DNA from: Pseudomaricurvus sp. HS19
Lineage (GTDB): Bacteria; Pseudomonadota; Gammaproteobacteria; Pseudomonadales; Cellvibrionaceae
Length of the DNA stretch: 64,000 bases
Direction: 5' to 3'
Assembly (NCBI RefSeq): GCF_009857815.1
Contig: NZ_WVVW01000002.1
Location: 1 to 64,000 of the forward strand
The notes under the pieces were generated by a model. It had not been told where the DNA came from, did not search any database, and was given only the letters and a program-made list of their open reading frames with translations. This document shows, one piece after another, positions 37,351 through 45,521 of the stretch (positions are counted from its first letter, which is position 1; each line of letters opens with the position of its first letter). The translations under genes were made by a program, and so were the position numbers.

Positions 37351-37413
37351 GGATTCCCGCCTCCGCGGGAATGACCTTACTCTGGAATGACCTTACCTTG
37401 TAATGACCCTACC
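37351..37413 (+). repeat. Short hairpin plus three AATGACC(T/C)TAC repeats
   Basis: A hairpin TTCCCGC-CTCC-GCGGGAA (37354-37371) is followed by three copies of AATGACCTTAC or AATGACCCTAC at about 16-nt spacing (37370, 37386, 37402). These resemble the small intergenic palindromes common in proteobacteria. Confidence 0.6.
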
Positions 37414-37416
37414 ATG

Positions 37417-37441
37417 AAGAGGCTCTGTGCCGAGCCTCTTT
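37417..37441. terminator. Bidirectional terminator
   Basis: Stem AAGAGGCTC/GAGCCTCTT with a 6-nt loop lies between the convergent acyl-CoA synthetase and MBL genes. Confidence 0.8.
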
Positions 37442-37455
37442 AGCCCGTCGCACTG

Positions 37456-38100
37456 TCAGCCAATCACGCTGTCAGACACAAACGGGTTGGTCTTGCGCTC
37501 ATGGCCAAAGGTAGAGACGGGGCCGTGGCCGGGGATGAACTGCACATCGTCACCCAGCGGCCAGAGACGCTCGCGGATGGAGTTGATCAGGGTGTCGAAG
37601 TCACCGCGGGGAAAGTCGGTGCGGCCAATAGAGCCCTGAAACAGCACATCACCCACCATGGCCACCTTGCTGGCGGGATGGAAGAAGATCACATGGCCAG
37701 GAGTGTGGCCGGGGCAGTGACGTACTTCGAGGGTTTCGTTGCCCACAGTGACACTGTCTCCGTCATGCAGCCAGCGATCCGGGACAAAAGCCTCCGACGG
37801 CGGAAAACCCATCTGTTTGGTCTGGGCCGGCAGCTGCTCAATCCAGAAGGCATCCTCCTCCTGTGGCCCTTCAATGGGCAGGCCCTTGGCTTTGGCCAGC
37901 GCATCCACACCGCCCACATGGTCCAGGTGACCGTGGGTACAGAGAATTTTCTCCAGCGTCAGCCCCTGCTTCTCAATAGCCTGCTCGATGCGACTCAGGT
38001 CTCCGCCCGGATCCACCACCGCCGCCTTTTTGGTCTCTTCACACCAGAGCAGGGTACAGTTTTGCTGGTAGGGGGTTACGGGGATCACCTGAAACTTCAT
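37456..38100 (-). CDS. MBL-fold metallo-hydrolase (YcbL/glyoxalase II type)
   Basis: A 214-residue cytoplasmic metallo-beta-lactamase fold enzyme. It has the metal-binding signature THGHLDHVGG (about residues 55-64), a second His in HCPGHTPGHVIFF, an Asp in MVGDVLFQGSIGRTDFP and a final His in FIPGHGPVSTFGHE. Length and motifs match the single-domain YcbL group related to glyoxalase II, which hydrolyses thioesters. The physiological substrate is not certain. Confidence 0.9.
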   Translation of the reverse strand: MKFQVIPVTPYQQNCTLLWCEETKKAAVVDPGGDLSRIEQAIEKQGLTLEKILCTHGHLDHVGGVDALAKAKGLPIEGPQEEDAFWIEQLPAQTKQMGFPPSEAFVPDRWLHDGDSVTVGNETLEVRHCPGHTPGHVIFFHPASKVAMVGDVLFQGSIGRTDFPRGDFDTLINSIRERLWPLGDDVQFIPGHGPVSTFGHERKTNPFVSDSVIG

Positions 38101-38198
38101 CTGTTTGCCTCATGAATTGAATGCTGGTGGGCCAATGGCTCACCGCCGGGGCCGTTCTGCGAGCGGTATAGCATACCACACCGCCACCCCTGCCGGAC

Positions 38199-38375
38199 TC
38201 AGCCGAACCAGTAGATCAGCAGCTGCAACACCGCCAGTAACATCAGCAGTGGCAGCACCCAGCGCGACATACGCGCGGTAGCCTGCGCATCGGGGCGCGG
38301 GCCGAAACGCTCGATCAGCGGCACCAATATCACCAATGCCAGCAATAGCAGCCCTAAAATCTTCAACAGGGTCAT
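38199..38375 (-). CDS. Small two-helix membrane protein (58 residues)
   Basis: An open frame of 59 codons starting MTLLKILGLLLLALVILVPL. A second hydrophobic segment, WVLPLLMLLAVLQLLIYWF, runs to the C-terminus, and the two are joined by a polar arm (IERFGPRPDAQATARMSR). A GGAG ribosome site lies 8 nt before the ATG. Size and topology suggest a two-TM integral membrane protein. I do not recognise the family. It is on the same strand upstream of the MBL gene, 98 bp away, possibly co-transcribed. Confidence 0.7.
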   Translation of the reverse strand: MTLLKILGLLLLALVILVPLIERFGPRPDAQATARMSRWVLPLLMLLAVLQLLIYWFG

Positions 38376-38592
38376 AGTGTTAGCTCCAATTTTGAATTAA
38401 GCGCCAACCAATCGTACCCCTTAACGTGCGCCAGCACACAGTTCTCCGGGTTGCCCATGCAGTGCACTGCCGCGCTGGGTACACTCGGTGCAATGTCCTG
38501 ATTGGCCCAGTCTTTCGACCTAAATACTCGCCAGTCCTGACTGAATAATTAATCCGACGTCACGTCCATAATAACCATGAGGGAATCCCGAC

Positions 38593-38955
38593 ATGAAACC
38601 ATTGATGACTACCGCTGCTATTGCTTTCGCCGCCATGCTGCTGACCGCCTGTAACCAGGAAGCCGCCACTGACACCGCTGCAGAAGCCGAGGCGCCTGTT
38701 GCAGAAATGGCTCAGGAAGCTGCTGACACTACCGCCGCTGCGGTGGAAGGCGCCCAGGAAATGGCTGAAGAAGCTGCTGAAGAAGTAAAAGACAGCGTTG
38801 CTGAAGCCGGCGAAGCCGTTGAAGAAGCTGCTGCCGACGCTGGTGAAGCCGCTGAAGAAGCTGCCGATGCAACTGCTGAAGCTGCTGAAGACGCCGCTGA
38901 CGCCATGCAAGCCGCTGCTGACGACGCCAAGGCTGCTGTTGAAGGCACCAACTAA
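38593..38955 (+). CDS. Ala/Glu-rich helical lipoprotein
   Basis: A 120-residue protein with a signal peptide and lipobox LLTAC (Cys near residue 20). The rest is almost entirely Ala, Glu, Asp and Val in amphipathic helical repeats (EEAAEEVKDSVAEAGEAVEE). The acidic, low-complexity repeat recalls apolipoprotein-like or LEA-like helices. No catalytic motif exists and I do not recognise a named family. SD GAGG lies 16 nt upstream. Codons are strongly biased to GCT/GAA, different from neighbours that prefer GCC/GAG, which suits a highly expressed small protein. Confidence 0.82.
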   Translation: MKPLMTTAAIAFAAMLLTACNQEAATDTAAEAEAPVAEMAQEAADTTAAAVEGAQEMAEEAAEEVKDSVAEAGEAVEEAAADAGEAAEEAADATAEAAEDAADAMQAAADDAKAAVEGTN

Positions 38956-38964
38956 GTTGTGGAC

Positions 38965-38992
38965 GCGCGCGATGCCGGTCGGTGTCGCGCGC
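38965..38992. terminator. Hairpin between convergent lipoprotein and transporter genes
   Basis: Stem GCGCGCGA/TCGCGCGC with a 12-nt loop; no T-run on either strand. Confidence 0.4.
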
Positions 38993-39011
38993 CTCTGATC
39001 AGACAGAACAA

Positions 39012-39860
39012 TCAATGGGCACGTCGCGCCAGCGCCGCCGCCAGCAAAATACAGCCCGCCCCCAGCCAGTGCACCGCACTGAGCCGCTCATCGAACACCA
39101 CCACCCCCAGCAACACCGCACTCAACACTTCGCCATAGGCCAGCACCGACGCCACCGACGGTTTGACCCGGGCCAGTCCATAGTAGAGCAGTCCGTAGCC
39201 CAGCAACCCGATCAGCACTCCGTAGCCCACCCCGCCGACCACCTGCGGCACACTGAAGCCAGGCAGGTACCAGAGTATAAACGGCAGAAACACCACCCCG
39301 CCCAGCAGACAGTCGCGCAACACCACCTCCATGGGAGACCGGGATTGCAGCGCCTGCCGGTAGATAAACATGTTGCCGGCGAACAGCAGCGCCGAGACGA
39401 ACATACTCAGCAAGCCGAGGGTTTCACGACTATCCCAGCGCCACTCGGTACCATGCTGCAACAGCCCCAACCCGGCCACCGCCAACCCCAACAGCGCCAG
39501 CGTCCGCAGGCTGGGCCTTTCCTGCCCGGCGACGATACTCATCAGGGTGAAGAGCAGTGGCCAGCTGAACAGCACCACCACCGCCTTGCTCAGCGGCGCC
39601 CAGGACAGGCCTGCCACCCACAGCAGTATCCGCACCACCGTAATGGCAGAGGCCAGCAACAACAGGGGCGAGTGATGGGTAAACACCCGCCGACGCAAGG
39701 ACGGGGCAAACAGCAGCAACAGCACGCCGGGAACAAACAGGCGAAAGCCGGCGGCCACGGTGACCGGCATCTCCAGCAGCTTCACGAAGACACCGGCCAG
39801 GCCGAAAATACAGGCAGCGCTGAACACCGCCAGCTCGGCGGGTGGGGCAACGAATTTCAT
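39012..39860 (-). CDS. EamA/DMT family transporter
   Basis: A 282-residue inner-membrane protein with ten hydrophobic segments in two EamA repeats, first and second halves each about 140 residues. Motifs include AGFRLFVPGVLLLLF, SWAPLSKAVVVLFSWPLLF in the first repeat and YGLARVKPSVASVLAYGEVL in the second, with the typical E in the last part. Such drug/metabolite exporters move diverse amino acids or metabolites; the substrate is unknown. Same strand as the monoheme protein gene 100 bp upstream. Confidence 0.9.
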   Translation of the reverse strand: MKFVAPPAELAVFSAACIFGLAGVFVKLLEMPVTVAAGFRLFVPGVLLLLFAPSLRRRVFTHHSPLLLLASAITVVRILLWVAGLSWAPLSKAVVVLFSWPLLFTLMSIVAGQERPSLRTLALLGLAVAGLGLLQHGTEWRWDSRETLGLLSMFVSALLFAGNMFIYRQALQSRSPMEVVLRDCLLGGVVFLPFILWYLPGFSVPQVVGGVGYGVLIGLLGYGLLYYGLARVKPSVASVLAYGEVLSAVLLGVVVFDERLSAVHWLGAGCILLAAALARRAH

Positions 39861-39960
39861 GTGACGGCTATCAGGCGAAAGGGGGCGCTATTCTACCCCC
39901 GCCATCGCCCGCGCGCAGCGCTCTTGCTGCACCCGGCTTGCGACTCAATGGAGCGAACTG

Positions 39961-40485
39961 TTACTGAGGCTGATAGCGAACCCAGAAAAGGCCGCGAAAA
40001 TCCCCCGCCTGATACCCCGTTGCCTGATCTTCGGGGTAGCGCAGACTGAGTTGCCGCTGCACCTCCGGCTGCAGCTCGGTACCGTGGCAATTGAGACACA
40101 GCGGCCCCACTTTGATCGGGGACACATAGAGCTTGCTGCCATCCTCAAGCAGCGTCGCCCGGGCGGGCAGCTCACTGTTGGCGGCATACTCCCGCAACAG
40201 TGCCATCAATTCCGGCGAGGGTTTGTTGGCGGGGTTACGCAGCCGCTCGCTGGTGCGACCCACACTCCAGCCGCTTTCCGTCAGGCCTGCGGCAATAGCC
40301 GGTGCCTGCAGCTGACAGGTGTCAATCGCCGCCACCGGGCCACCTGCCGCCATACTGCCCTGCAATGCCGCTTTTAACTGCGCACCCAGCAGCTGTACAC
40401 GTACCGCCGCCTGCGGTTCAAAATTGTCTCCCGCCGACGCCGTCAGTGCACACATCGTCAATGCCGCCAGCATCCATCTGTTCAT
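39961..40485 (-). CDS. Periplasmic monoheme protein (DUF3365/Tll0287-like)
   Basis: A 174-residue product from ATG 40485, chosen because AGGGG lies 5 nt upstream and a signal peptide follows (MNRWMLAALTMCALTASAG). The Tll0287-like heme domain spans about 30-170. A c-type heme motif CLNCH is near residue 134 with YVSPIKVGPLCLNCHG around it. It ends GDFRGLFWVRYQP. A periplasmic redox or gas-sensing role is possible, and it lies directly downstream of the cytochrome bd operon on the same strand, 44 bp after ybgE, so co-transcription is plausible. Confidence 0.85.
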   Translation of the reverse strand: MNRWMLAALTMCALTASAGDNFEPQAAVRVQLLGAQLKAALQGSMAAGGPVAAIDTCQLQAPAIAAGLTESGWSVGRTSERLRNPANKPSPELMALLREYAANSELPARATLLEDGSKLYVSPIKVGPLCLNCHGTELQPEVQRQLSLRYPEDQATGYQAGDFRGLFWVRYQPQ

Positions 40486-40528
40486 ACACACCCCTCTCAT
40501 TATCCCCGGCAGCACGCCCGAGCAACTC

Positions 40529-40840
40529 TCAGGCCCACCAGTGCAAGCTTAAGGTAGCCAGCACCACCAAAACACTGATCCCCATCAACAACCACCACAA
40601 CCAGGGCGCGGAGTACTGGAATAAACCTGCACCCACCAACAATGCCAGGCACAACCCGACCATCAGCAGTGACAGCAGCCCATGGGACAGTAACCGTCCT
40701 TCCGGCATCAGTAACGACGGCAGCCACATGACAGCCCCTACCAGCAGCGCTGCTATCACCAGTAGCAACCATTGGCTGTAGCGTCGCAGTGGTGGCACCG
40801 TAGCAGGGCGATCAATCACAGTTGCCGCCCTGTCAGTCAT
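40529..40840 (-). CDS. ybgE: YbgE-like cyd operon membrane protein
   Basis: A 103-residue inner-membrane protein with three transmembrane segments (about 24-46, 53-73, 79-100). Its place after cydA-cydB-cydX, with its ATG overlapping the cydX stop by 4 nt, matches the E. coli cydABX-ybgE order, and length agrees with YbgE. Sequence similarity to YbgE is weak by eye, so the name rests partly on position. It may assist oxidase assembly. Confidence 0.7.
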   Translation of the reverse strand: MTDRAATVIDRPATVPPLRRYSQWLLLVIAALLVGAVMWLPSLLMPEGRLLSHGLLSLLMVGLCLALLVGAGLFQYSAPWLWWLLMGISVLVVLATLSLHWWA

Positions 40841-40956
40841 GACTCCTGCTCATCACTGGTGTGATCCATATCCCCGCTGTGCTCCAGCCACAGCACATTG
40901 ACGATAGCGAAACTGCAAGCCAGCAGCACGCCCAGTATCCAGGTGAAATACCACAT
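40837..40956 (-). CDS. cydX: CydX, small subunit of cytochrome bd oxidase
   Basis: A 39-residue protein with the CydX hallmark N-terminal single TM MWYFTWILGVLLACSFAIVN followed by VLWLE and an acidic tail. AAGGAGA lies 6 nt upstream of the ATG. CydX stabilises the heme-bearing CydAB complex. The stop overlaps the ybgE start (ATGA). Confidence 0.93.
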   Translation of the reverse strand: MWYFTWILGVLLACSFAIVNVLWLEHSGDMDHTSDEQES

Positions 40957-40973
40957 GGGTTTGTCTCCTTAAT

Positions 40974-42113
40974 TCAGTAGAGGCCGTGGGGGTTGCCGTG
41001 AATAGTCTCTTCATCGAGACGGCCTGCCATCTTGATGTAGCTCCAGAGGGTATAGCCCAGCACAATGGGCACGAACACCATGGCCACCCAGAACATGATG
41101 TTCAGGGTCAGGCGGCTCGAAACGGCATCAAACAGCGTCAGGCTGTGGTTGGGATCGAAATTGGATGGCATCACAAACGGGAACATGGCTACCCCGGCAG
41201 TGCCGATGATTGCTCCCTGCATCACACTGCTGGCAAAAAACGCCAGGCCACACCAGCGACGGGCCGCCGACAACACCACCAACATACCACTCAACAACCC
41301 CGCTATCGGCAACAACCACAGCAAGGGCAAGGTGTTGAAATTGGCTTGCCAGCCGCCATTATCCTGCAGCACGGTTTTCATCACCGGCGTCACCACACCA
41401 CCGACCTCAGGTGTTGTCACTACGCGATAGCCCTGCATCCCCATGTTCAGGAACAAGCCTGCTACACCAAACATGACCACCACCAACAACGCACTGATCA
41501 GCGCCGCCTGACTGCTACGCTGCAGGATGTCATTGCGCGTCTTGAGCATTAACCAGGAGGCCCCCTGGGTGACAAACATAGCCACACTCAACAGGCCGCA
41601 CAGCAACGCAAACGGATTGAGCAACTGCCAGAAGGAGCCGTGATAGTGCGAACGCATCACGTCATCAAAACTGAAAGGCACCCCCTGCAACAGATTGCCG
41701 AAGGCAACACCGAAAATCAGCGCCGGTACGAAACTGCCAATGGTGAGCCCCCAGTCCCAGCGGCTGCGCCAGGTGGGGTTATCGATCTTGGAGCGGTAAT
41801 CAAAACCCACCGGGCGTAGGAACATGGCCATCAGGGTAATCATCAGCGCGGCGTACAGACCGCTAAACGCCGTGGCGTACACCAGCGGCCAGGCGGCAAA
41901 GATGGCACCTCCGGCGGTGATAAACCACACCTGGTTACCATCCCAGTGCGGGGCGATGGTGTTGATCAGCACCCGCCTCTGCACGTCATCCTTGCCCACG
42001 ATTTTCAGGAGCATGGCGACACCCATGTCAAAGCCGTCGGTGATGGCAAACCCCACCAACAGAACACCAATCAACAGCCACCAGATCAATTTAAGGCTCT
42101 CATAATCCAGCAT
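40974..42113 (-). CDS. cydB: Cytochrome bd ubiquinol oxidase subunit II
   Basis: A 379-residue membrane protein that pairs with CydA to reduce O2 using ubiquinol. The start MLDYESLKLIWWLLIGVLLVGFAITDGFDMGV is the family signature (LVGFAITDGFDMGV). It also has RVLINTIAPHWDGNQVWFITAGGAIFAAWP and GSFVPALIFGVAFGNLLQGVPF. About eight or nine helices. Located 12 bp after cydA; SD for cydX lies just beyond its stop. Confidence 0.97.
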   Translation of the reverse strand: MLDYESLKLIWWLLIGVLLVGFAITDGFDMGVAMLLKIVGKDDVQRRVLINTIAPHWDGNQVWFITAGGAIFAAWPLVYATAFSGLYAALMITLMAMFLRPVGFDYRSKIDNPTWRSRWDWGLTIGSFVPALIFGVAFGNLLQGVPFSFDDVMRSHYHGSFWQLLNPFALLCGLLSVAMFVTQGASWLMLKTRNDILQRSSQAALISALLVVVMFGVAGLFLNMGMQGYRVVTTPEVGGVVTPVMKTVLQDNGGWQANFNTLPLLWLLPIAGLLSGMLVVLSAARRWCGLAFFASSVMQGAIIGTAGVAMFPFVMPSNFDPNHSLTLFDAVSSRLTLNIMFWVAMVFVPIVLGYTLWSYIKMAGRLDEETIHGNPHGLY

Positions 42114-42125
42114 CTTCGCTTCTCC

Positions 42126-43718
42126 TTATACCTGTTGTGGCTGTTGTTTTTGCTGCGGGACGGCGTCATCGCCGGTTTCAAAGTGATAGCGGCCAACGCC
42201 CAACGACGACGGACCGAGGCGGGCAAAGCGAAACATCAGGTAGAGTTCCACCACCAGCAGCGCGGTATAAAAGAGAATGATTGCGGTCAGGCTGCTGGTC
42301 ACCTGACCGGCACTGATGGCTGACGCGGACAGATGGGTGGGCAGCACTTCGGCAATCGACCAGGGCTGGCGACCATACTCCGCCACAAACCAACCAGCTT
42401 CGGCAGCCAGCCACGGCATGGGAATGGAGAACAAGGCCATGCGTAAAACCCAGCGGCTGGCATCGCTGCGATGGCGGGTAGACTGGATAAACGCCGCTGT
42501 GAACACAAACAGCATGGCGAAGCCCAGGCCGACCATCATGCGAAACACCCAGAACAGTGGTGCCACCCCGGGAATGGAGTCATCCACCGCCGCGTCAATC
42601 TGCTCCTCTGTAGCATCCACCACTGCGTCGGTGTAGCGTTTTAACAACAAACCGTAGCCGAGATCATCCTTCACCGCTTCAAAGTCGGCGATGGTGGCAT
42701 CGGAGATATCTCCAGCGCGCAGCTTCTGTAACAGCGAATAGGCCTCCATACCATTGAGGATACGCTCGCGATGCATCGCCTTCAGATCCTTGATGCCCAT
42801 CACCTCCTCATCAATGGAGCGAGTTGCTATCAGCCCCAGCAGCCAGGGAATGCGCACCGCGTAGTGGGTCTTTTCCTGCTCATCGTCGGGAAAACCGATA
42901 AGGGTAAAGGCTGCTGGCGCCGGGTGCGTTTCCCACTCAGCCTCAATCGCGGCCAGCTTCACTTTCTGTACGTCGCCCACCTCGTAACCACTCTCGTCCC
43001 CGAGCACAATCACGGACAGAATGGAGGCCAGCCCGAAGCTGGAAGCAATGGCAAAACTGCGTTTGGCAAAGGCAATGTCACGCCCCTTCAACAGGTAGTA
43101 CGACGAGATACCCAATACAAACATGGCACCGGTAACGTAACCCGAGGCCACCGTGTGCACGAACTTCACCTGCGCCACCGGGTTAAAGATCACCTCGGCA
43201 AAGCTGACCATCTCCATGCGCATGGTGGTGTAATTGAATTCGGCGCCGATCGGGTTCTGCATCCAGCCGTTGGCAATCAGGATCCACAGTGCGCTGAGGT
43301 TGGAGCCCAGCGCCACCAGCCAGGTGACCGTCAGGTGCTGCACCTTGCTGAGCCGCTCCCAGCCAAAGAAAAACAGGCCAATAAGGGTGGATTCCAGAAA
43401 AAACGCCATCAACCCTTCAATCGCCAACGGCGCGCCAAAGATGTCGCCCACATAGTGGGAGTAGTAGCTCCAGTTGGTACCAAACTGAAACTCCATGGTG
43501 ATACCGGTCGTCACACCAAGGGCAAAGTTGATGCCGAACAGCTTGCCCCAGAATTTCACCATATCGCGGTAGATAACTTTGTCCGTCAGCACGTAGGCCG
43601 ACTCCATGATCGCGAGGATAAAGCTCATCCCCAGCGTTAATGGCACAAACAGAAAGTGGTACATCGCCGTCAGCGCAAATTGCAGGCGCGACAGCTCCAC
43701 CGCTGCGGTATCGATCAT
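42126..43718 (-). CDS. cydA: Cytochrome bd ubiquinol oxidase subunit I
   Basis: A 530-residue heme-bearing subunit. It has [20 protein letters not shown] with the heme b595 axial His near residue 20, [27 protein letters not shown] and [20 protein letters not shown] with the heme b558 ligand. The long periplasmic Q-loop is present (residues about 230-390), as in E. coli-type oxidases. The C-terminal [19 protein letters not shown] is typical. Its ATG overlaps the cydP stop (ATGA). Confidence 0.97.
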   Translation of the reverse strand: MIDTAAVELSRLQFALTAMYHFLFVPLTLGMSFILAIMESAYVLTDKVIYRDMVKFWGKLFGINFALGVTTGITMEFQFGTNWSYYSHYVGDIFGAPLAIEGLMAFFLESTLIGLFFFGWERLSKVQHLTVTWLVALGSNLSALWILIANGWMQNPIGAEFNYTTMRMEMVSFAEVIFNPVAQVKFVHTVASGYVTGAMFVLGISSYYLLKGRDIAFAKRSFAIASSFGLASILSVIVLGDESGYEVGDVQKVKLAAIEAEWETHPAPAAFTLIGFPDDEQEKTHYAVRIPWLLGLIATRSIDEEVMGIKDLKAMHRERILNGMEAYSLLQKLRAGDISDATIADFEAVKDDLGYGLLLKRYTDAVVDATEEQIDAAVDDSIPGVAPLFWVFRMMVGLGFAMLFVFTAAFIQSTRHRSDASRWVLRMALFSIPMPWLAAEAGWFVAEYGRQPWSIAEVLPTHLSASAISAGQVTSSLTAIILFYTALLVVELYLMFRFARLGPSSLGVGRYHFETGDDAVPQQKQQPQQV

Positions 43719-43930
43719 GGTGTTTCCTCTTCGGTTTCGATCCGGGGATCAGGCTGGGTGGAGACCCGGTCAACATCAGCCTCCAACGGAGCGAGCCAGG
43801 AAGCCTCTATCGCTGTAACCGGCTCATCAAAAAACAGTTGGTACAGCGCCACTACCGCCAGCAACTTAACGAGCAGTATCAGCGCGATCTCCCTGCGCAG
43901 AGTCAGGGCAAAGGGTTTTTGCAAAAACAT
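43715..43930 (-). CDS. cydP: Cytochrome oxidase putative small subunit CydP
   Basis: A 71-residue protein with one TM ([21 protein letters not shown]) preceded by LRRE, the CydP-type start, and an acidic C-terminal tail. ATG 43930 is chosen because GGAG lies 6 nt upstream. It is first in the operon, overlapping cydA by 4 nt, and lies about 77 nt downstream of the inferred sigma-54 transcription start. Confidence 0.85.
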   Translation of the reverse strand: MFLQKPFALTLRREIALILLVKLLAVVALYQLFFDEPVTAIEASWLAPLEADVDRVSTQPDPRIETEEETP

Positions 43931-44017
43931 AACAGGCTCCATCCAATACTTCGGAGTCCGAGGGCTGCTGCCAAGCGTTGTTTGAGGATCCGTAATACCC
44001 GCCCCTGTACCGGGGAT

Positions 44018-44034
44018 AGCAACGGTAGTGCCAA
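44018..44034 (-). promoter_or_regulatory. Sigma-54 (-24/-12) promoter of the cyd operon
   Basis: Minus-strand TTGGCACTACCGTTGCT matches the sigma-54 consensus YTGGCACGNNNNTTGCW with one mismatch (T for the last G of the -24 block) and exact GG-to-GC spacing. Transcription would start near 44007, giving cydP a leader of about 77 nt. The neighbouring gene encodes a GAFTGA activator. Confidence 0.78.
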
Positions 44035-44126
44035 CTCCAGAGAAAGCACCCGGGGCCATGCAACCGGGGCCTCTGGCGCCATTTTTCGCCGCGGTAAACT
44101 TGCCGCAACCCACCCAAGCTGCCATA

Positions 44127-44157
44127 TTTGACAAACAATGTCCGCCAAAATTGTCAG
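44127..44157. promoter_or_regulatory. Dyad upstream of the sigma-54 promoter, candidate enhancer (UAS)
   Basis: TGACAA (44129-44134) and TTGTCA (44151-44156) are inverted over a 16-nt gap. A tighter GACA-N5-TGTC dyad lies within (44130-44142). The site is about 95-125 bp upstream of the -24 element, the usual distance for sigma-54 activators, and also next to the activator's own start codon, which would allow autoregulation. Confidence 0.6.
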
Positions 44158-44159
44158 CC

Positions 44160-45467
44160 ATGCACATTTCCGGAAGCTCCAACGACTTCATCCAGGCCAT
44201 TAATGAGGACTGCAGCGACACCCCCACCGCGCTGATTTCGCCCGACTATAAACTGCTGGCCTGCAACAGCGCCTTTCGCAGCCACTCCCAACAACCGGTT
44301 AATACGGGGGAGAGCAGCTGCCATCAGGTGTCGCACGGCTTCAGCAGCCCCTGCCATGAGAACGGCGAGGCGTGTCCACTGCAGCGTACCCGGGAGAGCG
44401 GACTGGCACAGCGCGTGCTCCATATCCACCAAACCCGCCACGGACCGGAGTACTGCGACATTATGATGGAGCCGGTGTATGACAATTCCGGCACTCTTCT
44501 GGGTTATCGGGAGACCCAGCAACCAGTGCGACACGCCAGCCATCAGGCGCAGGACAAGATCCTCTGCGGCACATCAGCGGCATTCCAGCAGATGCTGTCA
44601 CTCATTAACCGGGTGGCCCCCACCGATGTCAGCGTGTTGCTGCAGGGGGAATCCGGTACCGGCAAGGAGCTGGTGGCCGAGGCCATCCACCGGGCCAGCC
44701 TGCGCAGCGAAAAGCCCTTTGTGGTACTGGAGTGTACCGGCCTCAATGAGAGCCTGTTCGAGAGCGAGCTGTTTGGCTACAGCAAGGGCGCCTTTACCGG
44801 CGCCAACCGGGACAAGCCGGGGCTGGTAGACGCCGCCAATGGCGGCACACTGTTCCTGGATGAGGTGGGAGACATCCCCCTGCAACTGCAGGTGAAACTG
44901 TTACGCCTGCTGGAGACCGGCACCTACCGGCCAGTGGGTAGCGTCGAAGTGCGGCGAGCCAACTTCCGCCTGATCAGCGCCTCCCACAAAAACCTGCCGG
45001 CACTGGTAACCGCCGAGGAGTTTCGCCAGGATCTCTACTTCCGTCTCGCCGCCTTCCCCATTCAGCTGCCGGCGCTGCGCCAGCGAAACGGTGACCTGCC
45101 CCTGCTCTGCTCCCTGTTCCTCGGCCAGCAAGTGCCCGCCAAGCAGCTCACGCCTGCAGCCATGGCCGCCCTGGAACGCTACGACTTTCCCGGCAATGTG
45201 CGCGAGCTGCGCAACATACTGCAACGCGCTGCCCTGATGTCAGATGATCGCTGGATTGATCTTGCGCATTTGCCACCGCTGGACAACTCAACCCACCCGG
45301 AAAAGATGCCCTCAGCGACGCAGCACATCCTCTCCCTGAAAGAGGCCGAACGACAGTATCTGCGCCAGGTGAACCGGGAGTTTGCAGGCAGCACCGGCGA
45401 ACTGGCCCGGCGATTGGGCGTTTCTGAAAGAACCCTCTATCGCAAGCTGGCGGAGCTGGGGGATTAA
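44160..45467 (+). CDS. Sigma-54-dependent activator with Cys/His-rich PAS sensor, predicted cyd regulator
   Basis: 435 residues from ATG 44160. Residues 1-125 form a PAS-like sensor with C54-H55, H59, P64-C65 and C72-P73, plus C18, C35 and C99; this pattern could bind heme, an Fe-S cluster or act as a redox switch. The AAA+ domain is complete: Walker A GESGTGKE (163-170), GAFTGA (210-215), Walker B TLFLDE. A Fis-type helix-turn-helix ends the protein ([17 protein letters not shown]). No receiver domain exists. Upstream in-frame GTG 44028 and ATG 44058 would put coding sequence over the promoter and dyad, so they are disfavoured; no strong SD supports any start. Confidence 0.87.
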   Translation: MHISGSSNDFIQAINEDCSDTPTALISPDYKLLACNSAFRSHSQQPVNTGESSCHQVSHGFSSPCHENGEACPLQRTRESGLAQRVLHIHQTRHGPEYCDIMMEPVYDNSGTLLGYRETQQPVRHASHQAQDKILCGTSAAFQQMLSLINRVAPTDVSVLLQGESGTGKELVAEAIHRASLRSEKPFVVLECTGLNESLFESELFGYSKGAFTGANRDKPGLVDAANGGTLFLDEVGDIPLQLQVKLLRLLETGTYRPVGSVEVRRANFRLISASHKNLPALVTAEEFRQDLYFRLAAFPIQLPALRQRNGDLPLLCSLFLGQQVPAKQLTPAAMAALERYDFPGNVRELRNILQRAALMSDDRWIDLAHLPPLDNSTHPEKMPSATQHILSLKEAERQYLRQVNREFAGSTGELARRLGVSERTLYRKLAELGD

Positions 45468-45469
45468 CA

Positions 45470-45499
45470 AAAAACTCCCGGACGAGGCCGGGAGTTTTT
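45470..45499. terminator. Bidirectional terminator
   Basis: Stem AAAAACTCCCGG/CCGGGAGTTTTT with loop ACGAGG, between the convergent activator and TonB receptor genes. Confidence 0.92.
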
Positions 45500-45521
45500 C
45501 AACACGACACAAACATCAACT

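Noticed and set aside
44028-44159. N-terminal extension of the sigma-54 activator from GTG 44028 or ATG 44058
   Set aside because: It would place coding sequence over the sigma-54 promoter and dyad, and it reads as a Pro/Ala-rich stretch with no domain and no good ribosome site.
43931-44159. Fnr/Anr box for cyd control
   Set aside because: No TTGAT-N4-ATCAA-like site was seen in the intergenic region.
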